Of a stretch of DNA of 35,595 bases, positions 7,613 to 17,681 are shown piece by piece. The notes beneath the pieces were generated by a model that was not told the origin of the DNA, did no database searches, and saw nothing but the letters and a program-made list of their open reading frames with translations. How positions within the stretch are numbered: position 1 is the stretch's first letter; the number at the start of each line of letters is the position of its first letter. The stretch comes from Chloroflexota bacterium (lineage in GTDB: Bacteria > Chloroflexota > Dehalococcoidia > E44-bin15): positions 68,224-103,818 of the forward strand of contig JAUVVB010000003.1 in the NCBI GenBank assembly GCA_030604825.1, read 5' to 3'. The position numbers were made by a program, and so were the translations under genes.

Positions 7613-8437
7613 CTAAGGGATGATGTACCTGGCGTTCTCTTTGCTACCCCGGTGGGATACCTTTCCCTCCCCCTCCAGCTTCACCAGATGGGCGAGGACC
7701 TGTCCCCTGGCCATGTCTCGGAGGCGGCTATCCAGCTCCAGATAGATCTCGGCCACCAGCTCCTCAATGGTGGCCTTCCCCTGCCTTAGGCCGTCCAGCA
7801 CCTGCTGCTCTCGCTCCAGGCGGTGCTGGATCAGCTCCTCAAGCTTTCGCTGCGGCGTCCTTATCGGGGGGCCGTGTCCGGGCAAGATCATCTCGATATC
7901 GTAGGAGAGGAGCTTCCTCAGGGAATCGATGTACCGGGCCATATCACCCTCAGGTGGCCTCATCGCGGTGGTGCCCATGCCCAGAACATGGTCCCCTGAG
8001 AAGAGTATCCCTTCCTCCTTAAACAGAAAACAGACATGCCCCGGGCTATGCCCCGGGGTATGGATCACCTCCAGGCTCATGCCATCCAGGGAAAGGGTAT
8101 CACCATCCTCCACCGTTCTATCTGCCGAAACGGTGGCAAGCTCAGCCTGCGGGGCATCCAGGCGGTGGATGACGACCTCCGCCCCCGTCTCCTGCTTTAT
8201 CCTGTCGGCGCCCCCGATGTGGTCGGGATGGGCATGGGTGAGCAGGATGTAGGCTAGCCTGAGCTCCGCCATCCCCTTTACATAATTCAGCCGCGAGCCT
8301 GCCGAAACCTCATCCCCGTAACCGGCATCGATAAGCGCCCCCTCCCTGCCCACCACCAGATAAACATTGGGGGCATAAAAGCCCATAAACGGACCGCTGC
8401 CCACGGGAAGGGAGTGAACGCCAGGGACGATCTCCAA
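7613..8437 (-). CDS. Metallo-beta-lactamase-fold hydrolase with C-terminal winged helix (LACTB2/glyoxalase II-like)
   Basis: 274 residues. The metal-binding signature HAHPDH (68-73) is followed by HTPGHSPGH, the FSGDH aspartate and a final GHGPPI histidine, so the dinuclear site looks complete. The last roughly 70 residues (EELIQHRLEREQQ... VLAHLVKLEGEGKV) resemble the winged-helix tail of LACTB2-like enzymes. The substrate cannot be read from sequence; hydroxyacylglutathione-type thioesters or RNA are known substrates of relatives. The start is a TTG at 8437 with a very strong GGAGGAGG three to four bases upstream. It is the first gene of the leftward run and has its own promoter at 8474-8502. 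Confidence 0.85.
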   Translation of the reverse strand: MEIVPGVHSLPVGSGPFMGFYAPNVYLVVGREGALIDAGYGDEVSAGSRLNYVKGMAELRLAYILLTHAHPDHIGGADRIKQETGAEVVIHRLDAPQAELATVSADRTVEDGDTLSLDGMSLEVIHTPGHSPGHVCFLFKEEGILFSGDHVLGMGTTAMRPPEGDMARYIDSLRKLLSYDIEMILPGHGPPIRTPQRKLEELIQHRLEREQQVLDGLRQGKATIEELVAEIYLELDSRLRDMARGQVLAHLVKLEGEGKVSHRGSKENARYIIP

Positions 8438-8473
8438 GTCCTCCTCCCCAGGCGATGGATATCTATCCCTTGC

Positions 8474-8502
8474 ATATTAGCAACTGACTTGGGCAAAGTC
8501 AA
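8474..8502 (-). promoter_or_regulatory. Promoter of the MBL-lysA-holB run
   Basis: On the minus strand, -35 TTGACT (8497-8502), a 17-nt spacer and -10 TAATAT (8474-8479) with an upstream TGn extension. The predicted start is near 8467, giving a leader of about 30 nt. The -35 box lies back to back with the rightward M16 promoter, 10 bp apart. Confidence 0.7.
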
Positions 8503-8512
8503 CAACGGCAAG

Positions 8513-8540
8513 TTGACAGGGGGATGGGATATGCTAGAAT
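8513..8540 (+). promoter_or_regulatory. Promoter of the M16 peptidase gene (predicted leaderless)
   Basis: Consensus -35 TTGACA (8513-8518), a 16-nt spacer and -10 TAGAAT (8535-8540) preceded by TGC, an extended -10. Only seven bases separate the -10 from the ATG at 8548, so transcription should begin at or next to the start codon. Confidence 0.75.
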
Positions 8541-8547
8541 TTACTTG

Positions 8548-9819
8548 ATGGAGCAGATGTATCAAAAGAGCGTTCTGGAGAACGGGCTGCGCATTATCAC
8601 CACCTCCATGCCTCAGACCCGTTCTGTATGCATTATCATCTTTGTTGGCACTGGGTCGCGCTATGAAAGGGAGGAGGAGGCGGGGACCTCCCACTTCATC
8701 GAGCATCTCTGCTTCAAGGGGACCCAGCGCCGAGCCACGGCAAAGGAGATCGCTGAGGCCATCGAGGGGGTTGGCGGCATGCTCAACGGTGGCACCGATA
8801 AGGAGCTTACCGTCTATTGGTGCAAGGTAGCCCGACCCCACTTCCTGCTGGCACTGGATGTACTGGTGGATATGCTCCGCAATTCCCGATTTGATGCCCG
8901 GGACATGGAAAAGGAACGTCAGGTGATCATCGAGGAGCTGAATATGAGCATGGATTCCCCTCCGCAAAGGGTCAATATGCTCATCGACGAGGTCATCTGG
9001 CCCCACCAGCCCCTGGGGCGAGATGTGGCCGGGAGCAAGGAGACGGTGAGCGCGCTAAATCGAGACACGCTCCTTGGCTACCTGGCCTGCCAATATGTGT
9101 CCAATAACGCCGTGCTCAGCGTTGCCGGCGACATAGGCCATGAGGAGGTGGTGGAAAGCGTAGCCAGCGCCTTGGGTGACTGGGCTCAGGGGGTGCCCCA
9201 GCCCTGGTTCTCTGCCCAGGACAGCCAAGAACTACCCCGACTTTTGCTGGAGCACCGGAGCACGGAGCAAGCTCATCTCTGCCTTGCGCTACGTGGCCTT
9301 TCCTTCTTCCACCCCGATCGCTTCAACCTAGACCTGTTGAACGTGATCCTGGGGGAGGGGATGAGCAGCCGCCTGTTTCTGGAGATTCGGGAGAGGCGTG
9401 GGCTTGCCTACGATATCCATAGCTTTGTGGATCATTTCCTGGATTCGGGGGCCATCACCGTCTATGCCGGCGTTGACCCAAAGCATGTCGATACCGTAAT
9501 CAAGGCCATTCTGGAGCAGATCTCCCACCTCAGGGACAGGGTTCCCCCGGTTGAACTGGATAAGGTCAAGGAGCTGGCCAAGGGACGCCTCATACTGCGT
9601 ATGGAGGACACCAGGAGCGGTGCTGGCTGGGCGGGGGGTCAGGAGCTCCTTACCGGGCGCATCCGCACCGTTGACGAGGTGGTCTCCATAATCGATGCCA
9701 TCACCCTTGAGGACCTGGAGCGGGTGGCAAGGGAGCTATTCCTCACCGAAAGGCTCAATCTGGCTATCGTTGGCCCCATCGCTGGCGAGGATCGCCTAAG
9801 ATCCCTGCTCCAGCTTTAG
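8548..9819 (+). CDS. M16 family zinc peptidase (processing-peptidase-like)
   Basis: 423 residues. It has the inverted zinc motif HFIEH (H49-H53), the downstream glutamate-bearing helix (EAIEGVGGMLNGGTDKEL) and the C-terminal half GEGMSSRLFLEIRERRGLAYDI typical of the bacterial relatives of mitochondrial processing peptidase (YmxG/PqqL type). There is no signal peptide, so it is probably cytoplasmic. I use the ATG at 8548 rather than 8524 because the upstream ATG lies between the -35 and -10 boxes of the only visible promoter. No Shine-Dalgarno precedes 8548, which fits a leaderless mRNA. The stop overlaps the convergent debranching-enzyme stop by 4 bp. Confidence 0.92.
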   Translation: MEQMYQKSVLENGLRIITTSMPQTRSVCIIIFVGTGSRYEREEEAGTSHFIEHLCFKGTQRRATAKEIAEAIEGVGGMLNGGTDKELTVYWCKVARPHFLLALDVLVDMLRNSRFDARDMEKERQVIIEELNMSMDSPPQRVNMLIDEVIWPHQPLGRDVAGSKETVSALNRDTLLGYLACQYVSNNAVLSVAGDIGHEEVVESVASALGDWAQGVPQPWFSAQDSQELPRLLLEHRSTEQAHLCLALRGLSFFHPDRFNLDLLNVILGEGMSSRLFLEIRERRGLAYDIHSFVDHFLDSGAITVYAGVDPKHVDTVIKAILEQISHLRDRVPPVELDKVKELAKGRLILRMEDTRSGAGWAGGQELLTGRIRTVDEVVSIIDAITLEDLERVARELFLTERLNLAIVGPIAGEDRLRSLLQL

Positions 9820-12011
9820 CGAGGGGGAATCACCACCTCCACACCGGCCTGGTTTTCCGTTATCTTGAAGCTGGTATCCTCCCCATACCTCTCGAAGTCC
9901 AGGTCCACAGTCCCCTTTCCGATGCGGAGGTTTTTTACCGAGGCATGCTCCAGCCACCCGGGCAGTTTTGGGTTTAGGTAAAGCCTTTTGGCGGCGGCAT
10001 CTACCTGAAGCCCCAGCATTGACTGGAAGAGGAGGATAGCGCTCCCCGCCGCCCATGCCTGAGGGCTGCCGCTTACCGGATACTCCCCGGGTACGGAGTA
10101 TGCCTCTCGATCGCGGCTGAAACCGCAGAAGAGCTCGGGGAGACGACTATATCTGAAGAAAAGGCTGGCCTGGAAAAGCTGGGATGTGATCTCCTCCGCC
10201 TCCCAGTGGTAACCATAGCGCCTCATTCCCGCCACGATGAGGGCGTTATCGTGGGGCCAGATGCTCCCGTTATGGTAGCTCATGGGATTGTATTTTGCTG
10301 ACCTGCTGCTCACGGTTCGGATGCCCCAGCCACTGGCCATATCGGCTGAGGTGAGGCGCAGCACTACATACCTCGCCTTCTCCTGATCCACGATGTCGCA
10401 GAAGAGGCAATGGCCCGGGTTGGAGGTGATGGTTTCCACCGCCCTCTTCTGGGAATCGAGCCCCTGGGCAAAGAAGTGCCTCTTCTCCATCCAGAAATCC
10501 CGGTTGAAGTTCTCCTTTAGCCGGGCAGCCCCCTGGGCCAGCCTATCGGCAAGGGAAGACTCCCCCTTCCGCCCCAGCAGCTCTGCCATCTCCCGCATCG
10601 CCTTATAGGCATAGCCCTGCACCTCTACCAGGGCTACTGGTGGCTCCACCGGCGTATCGTCGGGGTAGCTTATCGCCCCCCGACTATCCTTCCACCCCTG
10701 GTCCCTAACCCCCCCCGAGGAGCGGGCGATGTATTCCAGATAGCCATCGCCAGCCAGGTCTGCGTAGCGCTCCATCCACTCCATGGCTAGCTTTGCTGCG
10801 GGCAATATCTCCCGATAAAGGTCATCGTCATCAAGCCACTTCATGGCCTCGGCAAAGAGCATCAGGAAAAGGGGGGTGGCATCCACGCTGCCGTAATAGG
10901 CGCCATGGGGGATCTCCCCCAGCCTTGCCATCTCCCCCTTACGCATCTCGTGAAGGATCCTTCCCGGCTCCTCGTCACGCCAGGGGTCAACCCTTTCCCC
11001 CTGGTGTTTTGCCAGGAAGCGCAGTGTCCCCACCGCTATCTGGGGATTGAGCATCAGCGTCTGCAGCGAGGTGATCAGGCTATCGCGGCCGAAGATGCAG
11101 GCGAACCAGGGTATGCCAGCGATGGGCACTGCTCCATCCGGTGTCGGCTCCATCAGCATACGAAGGTCGAGGATGCTTCTCCCCAGTAGCCGGTTAAAGA
11201 GCTGGTTATCGGTTTCCAGCTTGGTGCACTGGCTGAGCCAATCCTGATAGGAGTTTCGCAGCTCGGCCAGGCTCTTCTCAAAGGGCCGCACCGTGGGGGC
11301 AGATTCCTCCTCGGTGGGAAGGATGTGAAGGGTGATGGAGATGGACTTCCCTGGCATCAGCGTCAAATCCCAGCTTGCCTCGGCGCAACTGGGATGGTAG
11401 ATGGTCATGGTGGCGGTGTCAGTGGCTTCGGGAAGGAAGGTGCTGGAGCGACGCAGCACCGGCTCAGGGGGACGTTCCTGGATCTCCACCCTTGATGGAG
11501 TGACGTCGAAAAGGATCTCGGTGCGCCTTATCACCCCATCCAGCCCGGTGTAGTTTAAAGTGAGGCGGGAATCGGCAAAGGTTGGCGGGCTGATGGTACC
11601 CCTTCTTTCCCTTTCCCGACCCCTGACCTCAAAGATGTCACAGAAGTCGCTGCCAAAGGTCAGGTTCACCTTCAGCGGAACGGCAAATCTATTGTGGTTA
11701 TAGAAGTCGATGCGCTCATGGAGCCCATCCTTGACGAAGCGGCTGCGCCTGATGCTGATGGTCCTCGCCAGGGCAGCATTGCCATCGGGGAGCTCTATGG
11801 TGGGGTTTGCCAGCTGGATGTCGCAAACATAGTTCTGCTCGCTGGAGGAGGAAAGAAGCCGCGGCTTCTGTCCATTGATGGTTATGTCGAAGATGGAGAG
11901 GTAGCGCATATCCCGGTAGTATAGGCCTAGCCTGCGCCGCCCGGGGAGCATATCCCCCAGCTCATCGCTCACCAGTACCAGCTCATTTTCCTTTAGCACG
12001 TGCTGTTCCAA
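9816..12011 (-). CDS. Amylo-alpha-1,6-glucosidase / glycogen-debranching-type enzyme
   Basis: 731 residues. An N-terminal beta-rich domain (about 1-230, with FEVRGRERERRG) resembles the N-terminal domain of bacterial glycogen debranching proteins. A long alpha/alpha-barrel catalytic part follows (about 270-700), with AGIPWFACIFGRDSLI, RILHEMRKGEMA, YYGSVDATPLF, NGSIWPHDNALI and a final SPQAWAAGS. It probably hydrolyses alpha-1,6 branches in glycogen-like polymers or acts on a related alpha-glucan in the cytoplasm. The start is a TTG at 12011 with GGGAG about 7 nt upstream. It begins 12 nt after the GT4 gene, so the pair is one unit. The exact substrate is uncertain. Confidence 0.85.
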   Translation of the reverse strand: MEQHVLKENELVLVSDELGDMLPGRRRLGLYYRDMRYLSIFDITINGQKPRLLSSSSEQNYVCDIQLANPTIELPDGNAALARTISIRRSRFVKDGLHERIDFYNHNRFAVPLKVNLTFGSDFCDIFEVRGRERERRGTISPPTFADSRLTLNYTGLDGVIRRTEILFDVTPSRVEIQERPPEPVLRRSSTFLPEATDTATMTIYHPSCAEASWDLTLMPGKSISITLHILPTEEESAPTVRPFEKSLAELRNSYQDWLSQCTKLETDNQLFNRLLGRSILDLRMLMEPTPDGAVPIAGIPWFACIFGRDSLITSLQTLMLNPQIAVGTLRFLAKHQGERVDPWRDEEPGRILHEMRKGEMARLGEIPHGAYYGSVDATPLFLMLFAEAMKWLDDDDLYREILPAAKLAMEWMERYADLAGDGYLEYIARSSGGVRDQGWKDSRGAISYPDDTPVEPPVALVEVQGYAYKAMREMAELLGRKGESSLADRLAQGAARLKENFNRDFWMEKRHFFAQGLDSQKRAVETITSNPGHCLFCDIVDQEKARYVVLRLTSADMASGWGIRTVSSRSAKYNPMSYHNGSIWPHDNALIVAGMRRYGYHWEAEEITSQLFQASLFFRYSRLPELFCGFSRDREAYSVPGEYPVSGSPQAWAAGSAILLFQSMLGLQVDAAAKRLYLNPKLPGWLEHASVKNLRIGKGTVDLDFERYGEDTSFKITENQAGVEVVIPPR

Positions 12012-12023
12012 AATGGGCTCCCT

Positions 12024-13166
12024 TCAGTTTTTCGGGATCACGTCAGTCTCCATGCCGGGCTCTCTAAGAGGTGGTTTGTCGTGGTTGAGGATAATTTGCT
12101 CAACGGATTGAGCCAATTCGGGGATGGAAACGGGCCTTTCTTTAACCACTCTCTTAAGTATCCGCTCATAGGCGGCGAGGTAATCGTCCACCATGCGCGG
12201 CACATCGAAGTTTAGCTCCACATGTTCGCGGCAAAATCTGCGGTCGATGCGGTGGATATCCTTCACCGCCTCCACCATCTCATCCAACCCGGACACGATG
12301 AAGCCCGTCTCGCCGTGAACGATGAGCTCGGGCGCTGCCCCCCTATCGAAGGCGATCACTGGCGTGCCGCAGGCCATCGCCTCCACCATGGCCAAACCGA
12401 AGGGCTCGGGCCAGGTTATAGGCATCAGGAGGCACAGGGCATTGGCCAAGAGCTCCCTCTTCTGCTCATAATCTGCCTCCCCGAAGAAGTGAACAATGTC
12501 GCCATTCACCTGAGGCATAACCCTTTGCTTGAAATACCCCTCACCCCATGTAGCAACATTGCCTGCAATGATCAGCCTTCTCCCCAGCCTCCTGGCGACC
12601 TGGATGGCGATGTGGGGGCTTTTCTCAGGGCTGATACGGCTCAGGAAGAGGAGATACCCTTCTCCTCCCCTGTCAATGAAAGGATAGCTCTTACAGTCGA
12701 TGGCGTTATATATCACACCCACAAATCCTTCCTTATCTGGTAGCAGGGCCTTTGCCGACCTGCTGATGGTATTATAATATCCTTTATAGGCGGCGAGAAG
12801 GGTGAGCGAGTCGCCTTCAAGTCTGTTGTGAAGGGTGGTGAGGAACGGCGTCTTCACCAGGCCGGCTACGGCTAGCCCTTCAAACTGGGTGTGGTTATGA
12901 ATGATGTCGAATCCTCCCGCCTGCTCCAGGCAGGAGATCACATTGAGCATGTTTAGGATGCCCTTATCTCTGGTTGAGCCCTTGAGGAAATGGGGGCAAA
13001 CGGAGCAGAGCTTGGCGCTGGTCACCGAATCGCCGCTGGCAAACAAGGTCACATCGTGTCCCCTCCGCACCAGTCCCTCGGTGAGCAGGCTCACCACCAG
13101 CTCGATGCCCCCATAGGCGATGGGCGGCACCCTTATCTCCAATGGTGCTATCTGGGCAATACGCAT
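12024..13166 (-). CDS. GT4-family glycosyltransferase
   Basis: 380 residues from the ATG at 13166 (GGGAAG upstream). A TTG at 13196 would add 10 residues. It shows a GT-B fold: N-terminal MRIAQIAPLEIRVPP and YGGIE loop, HNHTQFEG, and the C-terminal nucleotide-sugar site with FLSRISPEKSP and the EX7E-type motif EPFGLAMVEAMACG. It probably transfers a hexose from a nucleotide sugar. GT4 and debranching-type genes are often paired in alpha-glucan or trehalose-like metabolism. The donor and acceptor cannot be deduced. Confidence 0.88.
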   Translation of the reverse strand: MRIAQIAPLEIRVPPIAYGGIELVVSLLTEGLVRRGHDVTLFASGDSVTSAKLCSVCPHFLKGSTRDKGILNMLNVISCLEQAGGFDIIHNHTQFEGLAVAGLVKTPFLTTLHNRLEGDSLTLLAAYKGYYNTISRSAKALLPDKEGFVGVIYNAIDCKSYPFIDRGGEGYLLFLSRISPEKSPHIAIQVARRLGRRLIIAGNVATWGEGYFKQRVMPQVNGDIVHFFGEADYEQKRELLANALCLLMPITWPEPFGLAMVEAMACGTPVIAFDRGAAPELIVHGETGFIVSGLDEMVEAVKDIHRIDRRFCREHVELNFDVPRMVDDYLAAYERILKRVVKERPVSIPELAQSVEQIILNHDKPPLREPGMETDVIPKN

Positions 13167-13205
13167 CGCCGTCTTCCCAATCCACTCATTACCCAAGAGA
13201 TTTGT

Positions 13206-13240
13206 TGAAGATCATAGCCACAGGCTGAAGACCATGGCTA
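13206..13240. repeat. Imperfect 13-bp tandem repeat with overlapping dyad
   Basis: Between groEL and the GT4 gene, TGAAGATCATAGC (13206-13218) recurs as TGAAGACCATGGC (13226-13238), 11 of 13 bases matching, period 20. TAGCCA (13215-13220) and TGGCTA (13235-13240) form a 6-bp dyad over a 14-base loop. No run of U follows, so this is not a clear terminator. It could be chance. Confidence 0.4.
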
Positions 13241-13271
13241 CGATTTCCCCGGAAGCAAGCCGTTTCCAGGC

Positions 13272-15196
<1,925 letters not shown>

Positions 15197-15223
15197 TTTT
15201 AACCTCCTGTAAATTCTAGCGCA

Positions 15224-15250
15224 TTAGCACTCTCAGGGGGAGAGTGCTAA
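15224..15250. promoter_or_regulatory. CIRCE operator (HrcA binding site)
   Basis: A perfect match to the CIRCE inverted repeat: TTAGCACTC (15224-15232), a 9-base spacer, GAGTGCTAA (15242-15250). It covers the predicted groES transcription start. HrcA binding would block initiation until heat shock titrates the repressor. hrcA itself is not in this window. Confidence 0.97.
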
Positions 15251-15252
15251 TA

Positions 15253-15281
15253 ATATTAGCGCCAATTTGCTGCCACCGCAA
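15253..15281 (-). promoter_or_regulatory. groESL promoter
   Basis: On the minus strand, -35 TTGCGG (15276-15281), a 17-nt spacer and -10 TAATAT (15253-15258). The expected start is near 15246, inside CIRCE, which is the standard arrangement for HrcA control. Confidence 0.65.
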
Positions 15282-15318
15282 GGGAGTAAAAGATGACCTA
15301 CAGCAAATGACGGGAGTT

Positions 15319-15338
15319 GAGCGCTAAAAAATGCGCTC
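15319..15338. other. Short perfect inverted repeat
   Basis: GAGCGC (15319-15324) and GCGCTC (15333-15338) around an A-rich 8-base loop, in the space between the groESL and DUF72 genes. No upstream gene runs into it on the plus strand, so a terminator role is unlikely. Function unknown. Confidence 0.4.
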
Positions 15339-15387
15339 TTGCTATCCTTTTCTCCCTAGAATGCCCTCTTTTCCCTACAATGGCCCT

Positions 15388-15416
15388 TTGACAATCTATG
15401 TGGAGAAACGTAAAGA
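15388..15416 (+). promoter_or_regulatory. Possible promoter of the DUF72-DUF488 pair
   Basis: A consensus -35 TTGACA (15388-15393) and a 17-nt spacer, but a weak -10 (TAAAGA, 15411-15416). The leader would be short, with AAGGGGGG as the ribosome site before the ATG at 15432. Confidence 0.45.
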
Positions 15417-15431
15417 GAAGGGGGGCTCCAG

Positions 15432-16028
15432 ATGCTCAAGGTAGGCTGTTGCGGTTTCCCCAAGGGGATGAAACGCTACTTCTCCGAGTTCAGGCTGGTG
15501 GAGATGCAGCAGACCTTCTATAGGCCGCCGCGGCTTGAGACCGCCCTCCGGTGGCGGGATGAAGCCCCTGCGGATTTCGAATTCAGCATTAAGGCGTGGC
15601 AAATGACCAGAGAGATCGCCACGGCGCTGCGGGCTAGGGCTATCGTGTTTCAATGTCCACCCAGCTTCAGGGAGAGGGGGGAGAACATAGAGAACCTGAG
15701 GAGCTTCTTCGGCGCCTTAAAGGAGGGCGATTTCCTCTTTGTTTGGGAGCCGTGGGGGGATTGGCGGGAGGATACCATCAGGATGCTTTGCCAGGAGCTG
15801 GGCCTCGTTCACTGCGTTGACCCCATGGAAAGGGAGCCTCTACATGGAGAGACGAGGTACTTTCGGCTTCATGGTGGGCCTGGCTATAGGCACCGGTATA
15901 CCGATGAGGAGCTAAAGGGGCTCAGCGATAGGTGGGGGGGTGAGGGGGGTTACTTCCTGTTCAATAACCTGAGCATGTATGAGGATGCGTTGAGGTTTGT
16001 AAGGCTGGTCAGGAGGGGAGGGGGGTGA
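15432..16028 (+). CDS. DUF72 family protein (short form)
   Basis: 198 residues. It has the DUF72 TIM-barrel landmarks: VGCCGFPKG at the start, VEMQQTFYR, WRDEAPADFEFSIKAWQ, VFQCPPSF, FVWEPWGDW, and YFRLHGG near the end. Members I recall are nearer 240 residues. The shortfall appears to lie between AWQMT (about 55-59) and REIATAL, where relatives usually carry a longer loop. The biochemical function of DUF72 is not established. A good ribosome site precedes the ATG. It overlaps the DUF488 gene by GTGA, so the two are co-translated. Confidence 0.85.
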   Translation: MLKVGCCGFPKGMKRYFSEFRLVEMQQTFYRPPRLETALRWRDEAPADFEFSIKAWQMTREIATALRARAIVFQCPPSFRERGENIENLRSFFGALKEGDFLFVWEPWGDWREDTIRMLCQELGLVHCVDPMEREPLHGETRYFRLHGGPGYRHRYTDEELKGLSDRWGGEGGYFLFNNLSMYEDALRFVRLVRRGGG

Positions 16029-16459
16029 TCTACACCCTGGGAACCAGCAATCGCTCCGCCGAGGAATTCCTGGGGCTACTGACGAAGCTTGAGGTGGAGG
16101 TGGTGGTGGATGTGCGCCGCTTTCCCACCAGCCGGTTTGACCATTTCAAGAGAGAGGAGCTTTCCCGGCTGCTGGAAGGGGAAGGCTTTGGCTACGTCTA
16201 TCTGGGGGAGGAGCTGGGGGGATACCGCAGGGGGGGCTATGAGTCCCACCTGGAAAGCGAGGATTTCAGGGAGGGGCTGGGGCGTTTGATGGGATTGGCA
16301 AGGGAGAGGAGGGTGGTTATCCTCTGCGCCGAGCGCCTTCCCTGGCGCTGCCACCGCAGGTTTATCGGCCGGGAGCTGGAGAAGCAGGGGTTTAGGGTGA
16401 GCCATGTCATCGATGAGCAGAGGACATGGGCACCCAAGCCTGAAGGGAAAAGGGCCTAG
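16025..16459 (+). CDS. DUF488 family protein
   Basis: 144 residues beginning IYTLGTSNRSAEEF with VVVDVRRFPTSR. The family's cysteine motif is present: LCAERLPWRCHRRFI (C101, C109-H110-R111). The GTG start is embedded in the DUF72 stop (GTGA). Function is unproven; the conserved arginines and cysteines suggest a nucleic-acid or nucleotide-related enzyme. Pairing with DUF72 recurs in other genomes, which supports a joint role. The next 76 bp before tsaD contain no recognisable gene or strong terminator. Confidence 0.88.
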   Translation: MIYTLGTSNRSAEEFLGLLTKLEVEVVVDVRRFPTSRFDHFKREELSRLLEGEGFGYVYLGEELGGYRRGGYESHLESEDFREGLGRLMGLARERRVVILCAERLPWRCHRRFIGRELEKQGFRVSHVIDEQRTWAPKPEGKRA

Positions 16460-16535
16460 GCGGGCTTATTTATTGGCCTAATCCACACCAAATCGCCGAT
16501 TTTGGGTGGGTTCTGGGTCAAATCCGATGCGGAAT

Positions 16536-17510
16536 TCATACCAGCCTGAGGTTTGGCGCTATATCGAGGTGCCAGGGGTCGGCCTTTCCCTGTTTGAGGC
16601 GGAAGTAGCCGCAGCAGGCGATCATGGCTGCATTATCGGTGCAAAGGAAGGGGGAGGGGAAGAGCACGGGGAGGGGGGAGCGCTGGGACAAGGCTTGGCG
16701 CAGCAGGCGATTGGCAGCCACCCCGCCACTCAGGATGATCTGTCTTGCATTCAGCTTCAAGGCTGCCTCCACCGTCTTGGTGACCAGTACATCCACCACT
16801 GCCTCCTGAAAGCTGGCGGCCACATCGTTGGGGGAAAGGCCTTTCCTTTCCTCCACCAGGCGAAGCACCGCCGTCTTCAGTCCGCTGAAGCTGAAGTCGT
16901 CGCTCCCCCTGATCCAGGCGCGGGGGAGGCGGAGGAGGGTGCTGTTGCCGCCAAGGGCAGCCTGCTCTATGGCGGGGCCTCCAGGATAGCCCAGGCCCAA
17001 GATGCGGGCCACCTTATCGAAGGCCTCACCGGCAGCATCGTCCCTGGTTCTGCCTAGAGGCAGATAATCCCTGTGTCCCCGCATCAGCAGGAGTTCGGTA
17101 TGTCCTCCGGAGACGATGAGGCAGAGGGAAGGCAAATCTGGCTCCCTCCCTTCAAGCCAGTTGGCATAGATATGTCCTTCCAGGTGGTTTATGCCGAGGA
17201 GGGGCAGGCGATGAGCCAGGGCGATGGCCTTGGCGATGTTGACCCCGACGAGGAGGGAGCCGGCCAGCCCCGGTCCAATGGTGACGGCGATGGCGTCCAG
17301 GTCGTTCCACCGGGTGTGGGCCATGGCCTGCTGGATGATGGGGATGACGGTCAAAAGGTGCTGGCGGGAGGCAACCTCGGGGACGATCCCCCCGTAGCGG
17401 GCATGGATGTCTACCTGGGAGGCAACGATGTTGGAGAGGATCTCCCTCCCATCCTGGACCACGGCAGCCGCCGTTTCGTCGCAGGAGGTTTCGATGCCAA
17501 GGAGCTTCAA
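16536..17510 (-). CDS. tsaD: tRNA N6-threonylcarbamoyladenosine transferase TsaD
   Basis: 324 residues. It transfers the threonylcarbamoyl group to A37 of ANN-decoding tRNAs, with TsaB and TsaE. Landmarks are [16 protein letters not shown] at the start, the metal motif HLEGH (109-113), [42 protein letters not shown] and [11 protein letters not shown]. The start is a TTG at 17510, placed by AAGGAGG (17517-17523) and by the conserved N-terminus; the frame extends upstream to 17549 without family similarity. tsaB and tsaE are not here. Confidence 0.96.
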   Translation of the reverse strand: MKLLGIETSCDETAAAVVQDGREILSNIVASQVDIHARYGGIVPEVASRQHLLTVIPIIQQAMAHTRWNDLDAIAVTIGPGLAGSLLVGVNIAKAIALAHRLPLLGINHLEGHIYANWLEGREPDLPSLCLIVSGGHTELLLMRGHRDYLPLGRTRDDAAGEAFDKVARILGLGYPGGPAIEQAALGGNSTLLRLPRAWIRGSDDFSFSGLKTAVLRLVEERKGLSPNDVAASFQEAVVDVLVTKTVEAALKLNARQIILSGGVAANRLLRQALSQRSPLPVLFPSPFLCTDNAAMIACCGYFRLKQGKADPWHLDIAPNLRLV

Positions 17511-17527
17511 TCTCAGCCTCCTTGCCG

Positions 17528-17556
17528 AATATATCAGAAGGTTGGGCAAATGTAAA
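17528..17556 (-). promoter_or_regulatory. tsaD promoter
   Basis: On the minus strand, -35 TTTACA (17551-17556), a 17-nt spacer and -10 TATATT (17528-17533) with an extended TGA. The predicted start near 17521 leaves only about 11 nt before the TTG codon, so the ribosome site would sit at the very 5' end of the mRNA. Confidence 0.6.
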
Positions 17557-17611
17557 TCTTCCCTTTAGCTGCTGACTTTCCTCGTACCGCAGCGTAAAGG
17601 GCGAAAAGATT

Positions 17612-17640
17612 TTGACAGGGGGAATAGTGGATGATATGAT
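17612..17640 (+). promoter_or_regulatory. Promoter of the CorC-type gene run
   Basis: -35 TTGACA (17612-17617), a 17-nt spacer and -10 TATGAT (17635-17640) with an extended TGA. The first bases of the spacer (GGGGGA) match those of the M16 promoter. The leader is about 35 nt and ends in a GGGGAGG ribosome site. Confidence 0.78.
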
Positions 17641-17681
17641 GAAATCGATTTAGAGGATGGTGAAAAGGGGAGGGTACTGCT

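Noticed and set aside
8524-8547. Upstream ATG for the M16 peptidase
   Set aside because: It lies between the -35 and -10 boxes and would not be in the mRNA from the visible promoter.
16480-16520. Possible terminator hairpin between DUF488 and tsaD (CCAAATCG facing CGATTTTGG)
   Set aside because: The stem is imperfect with a very small loop and no U-run. Too weak to call.
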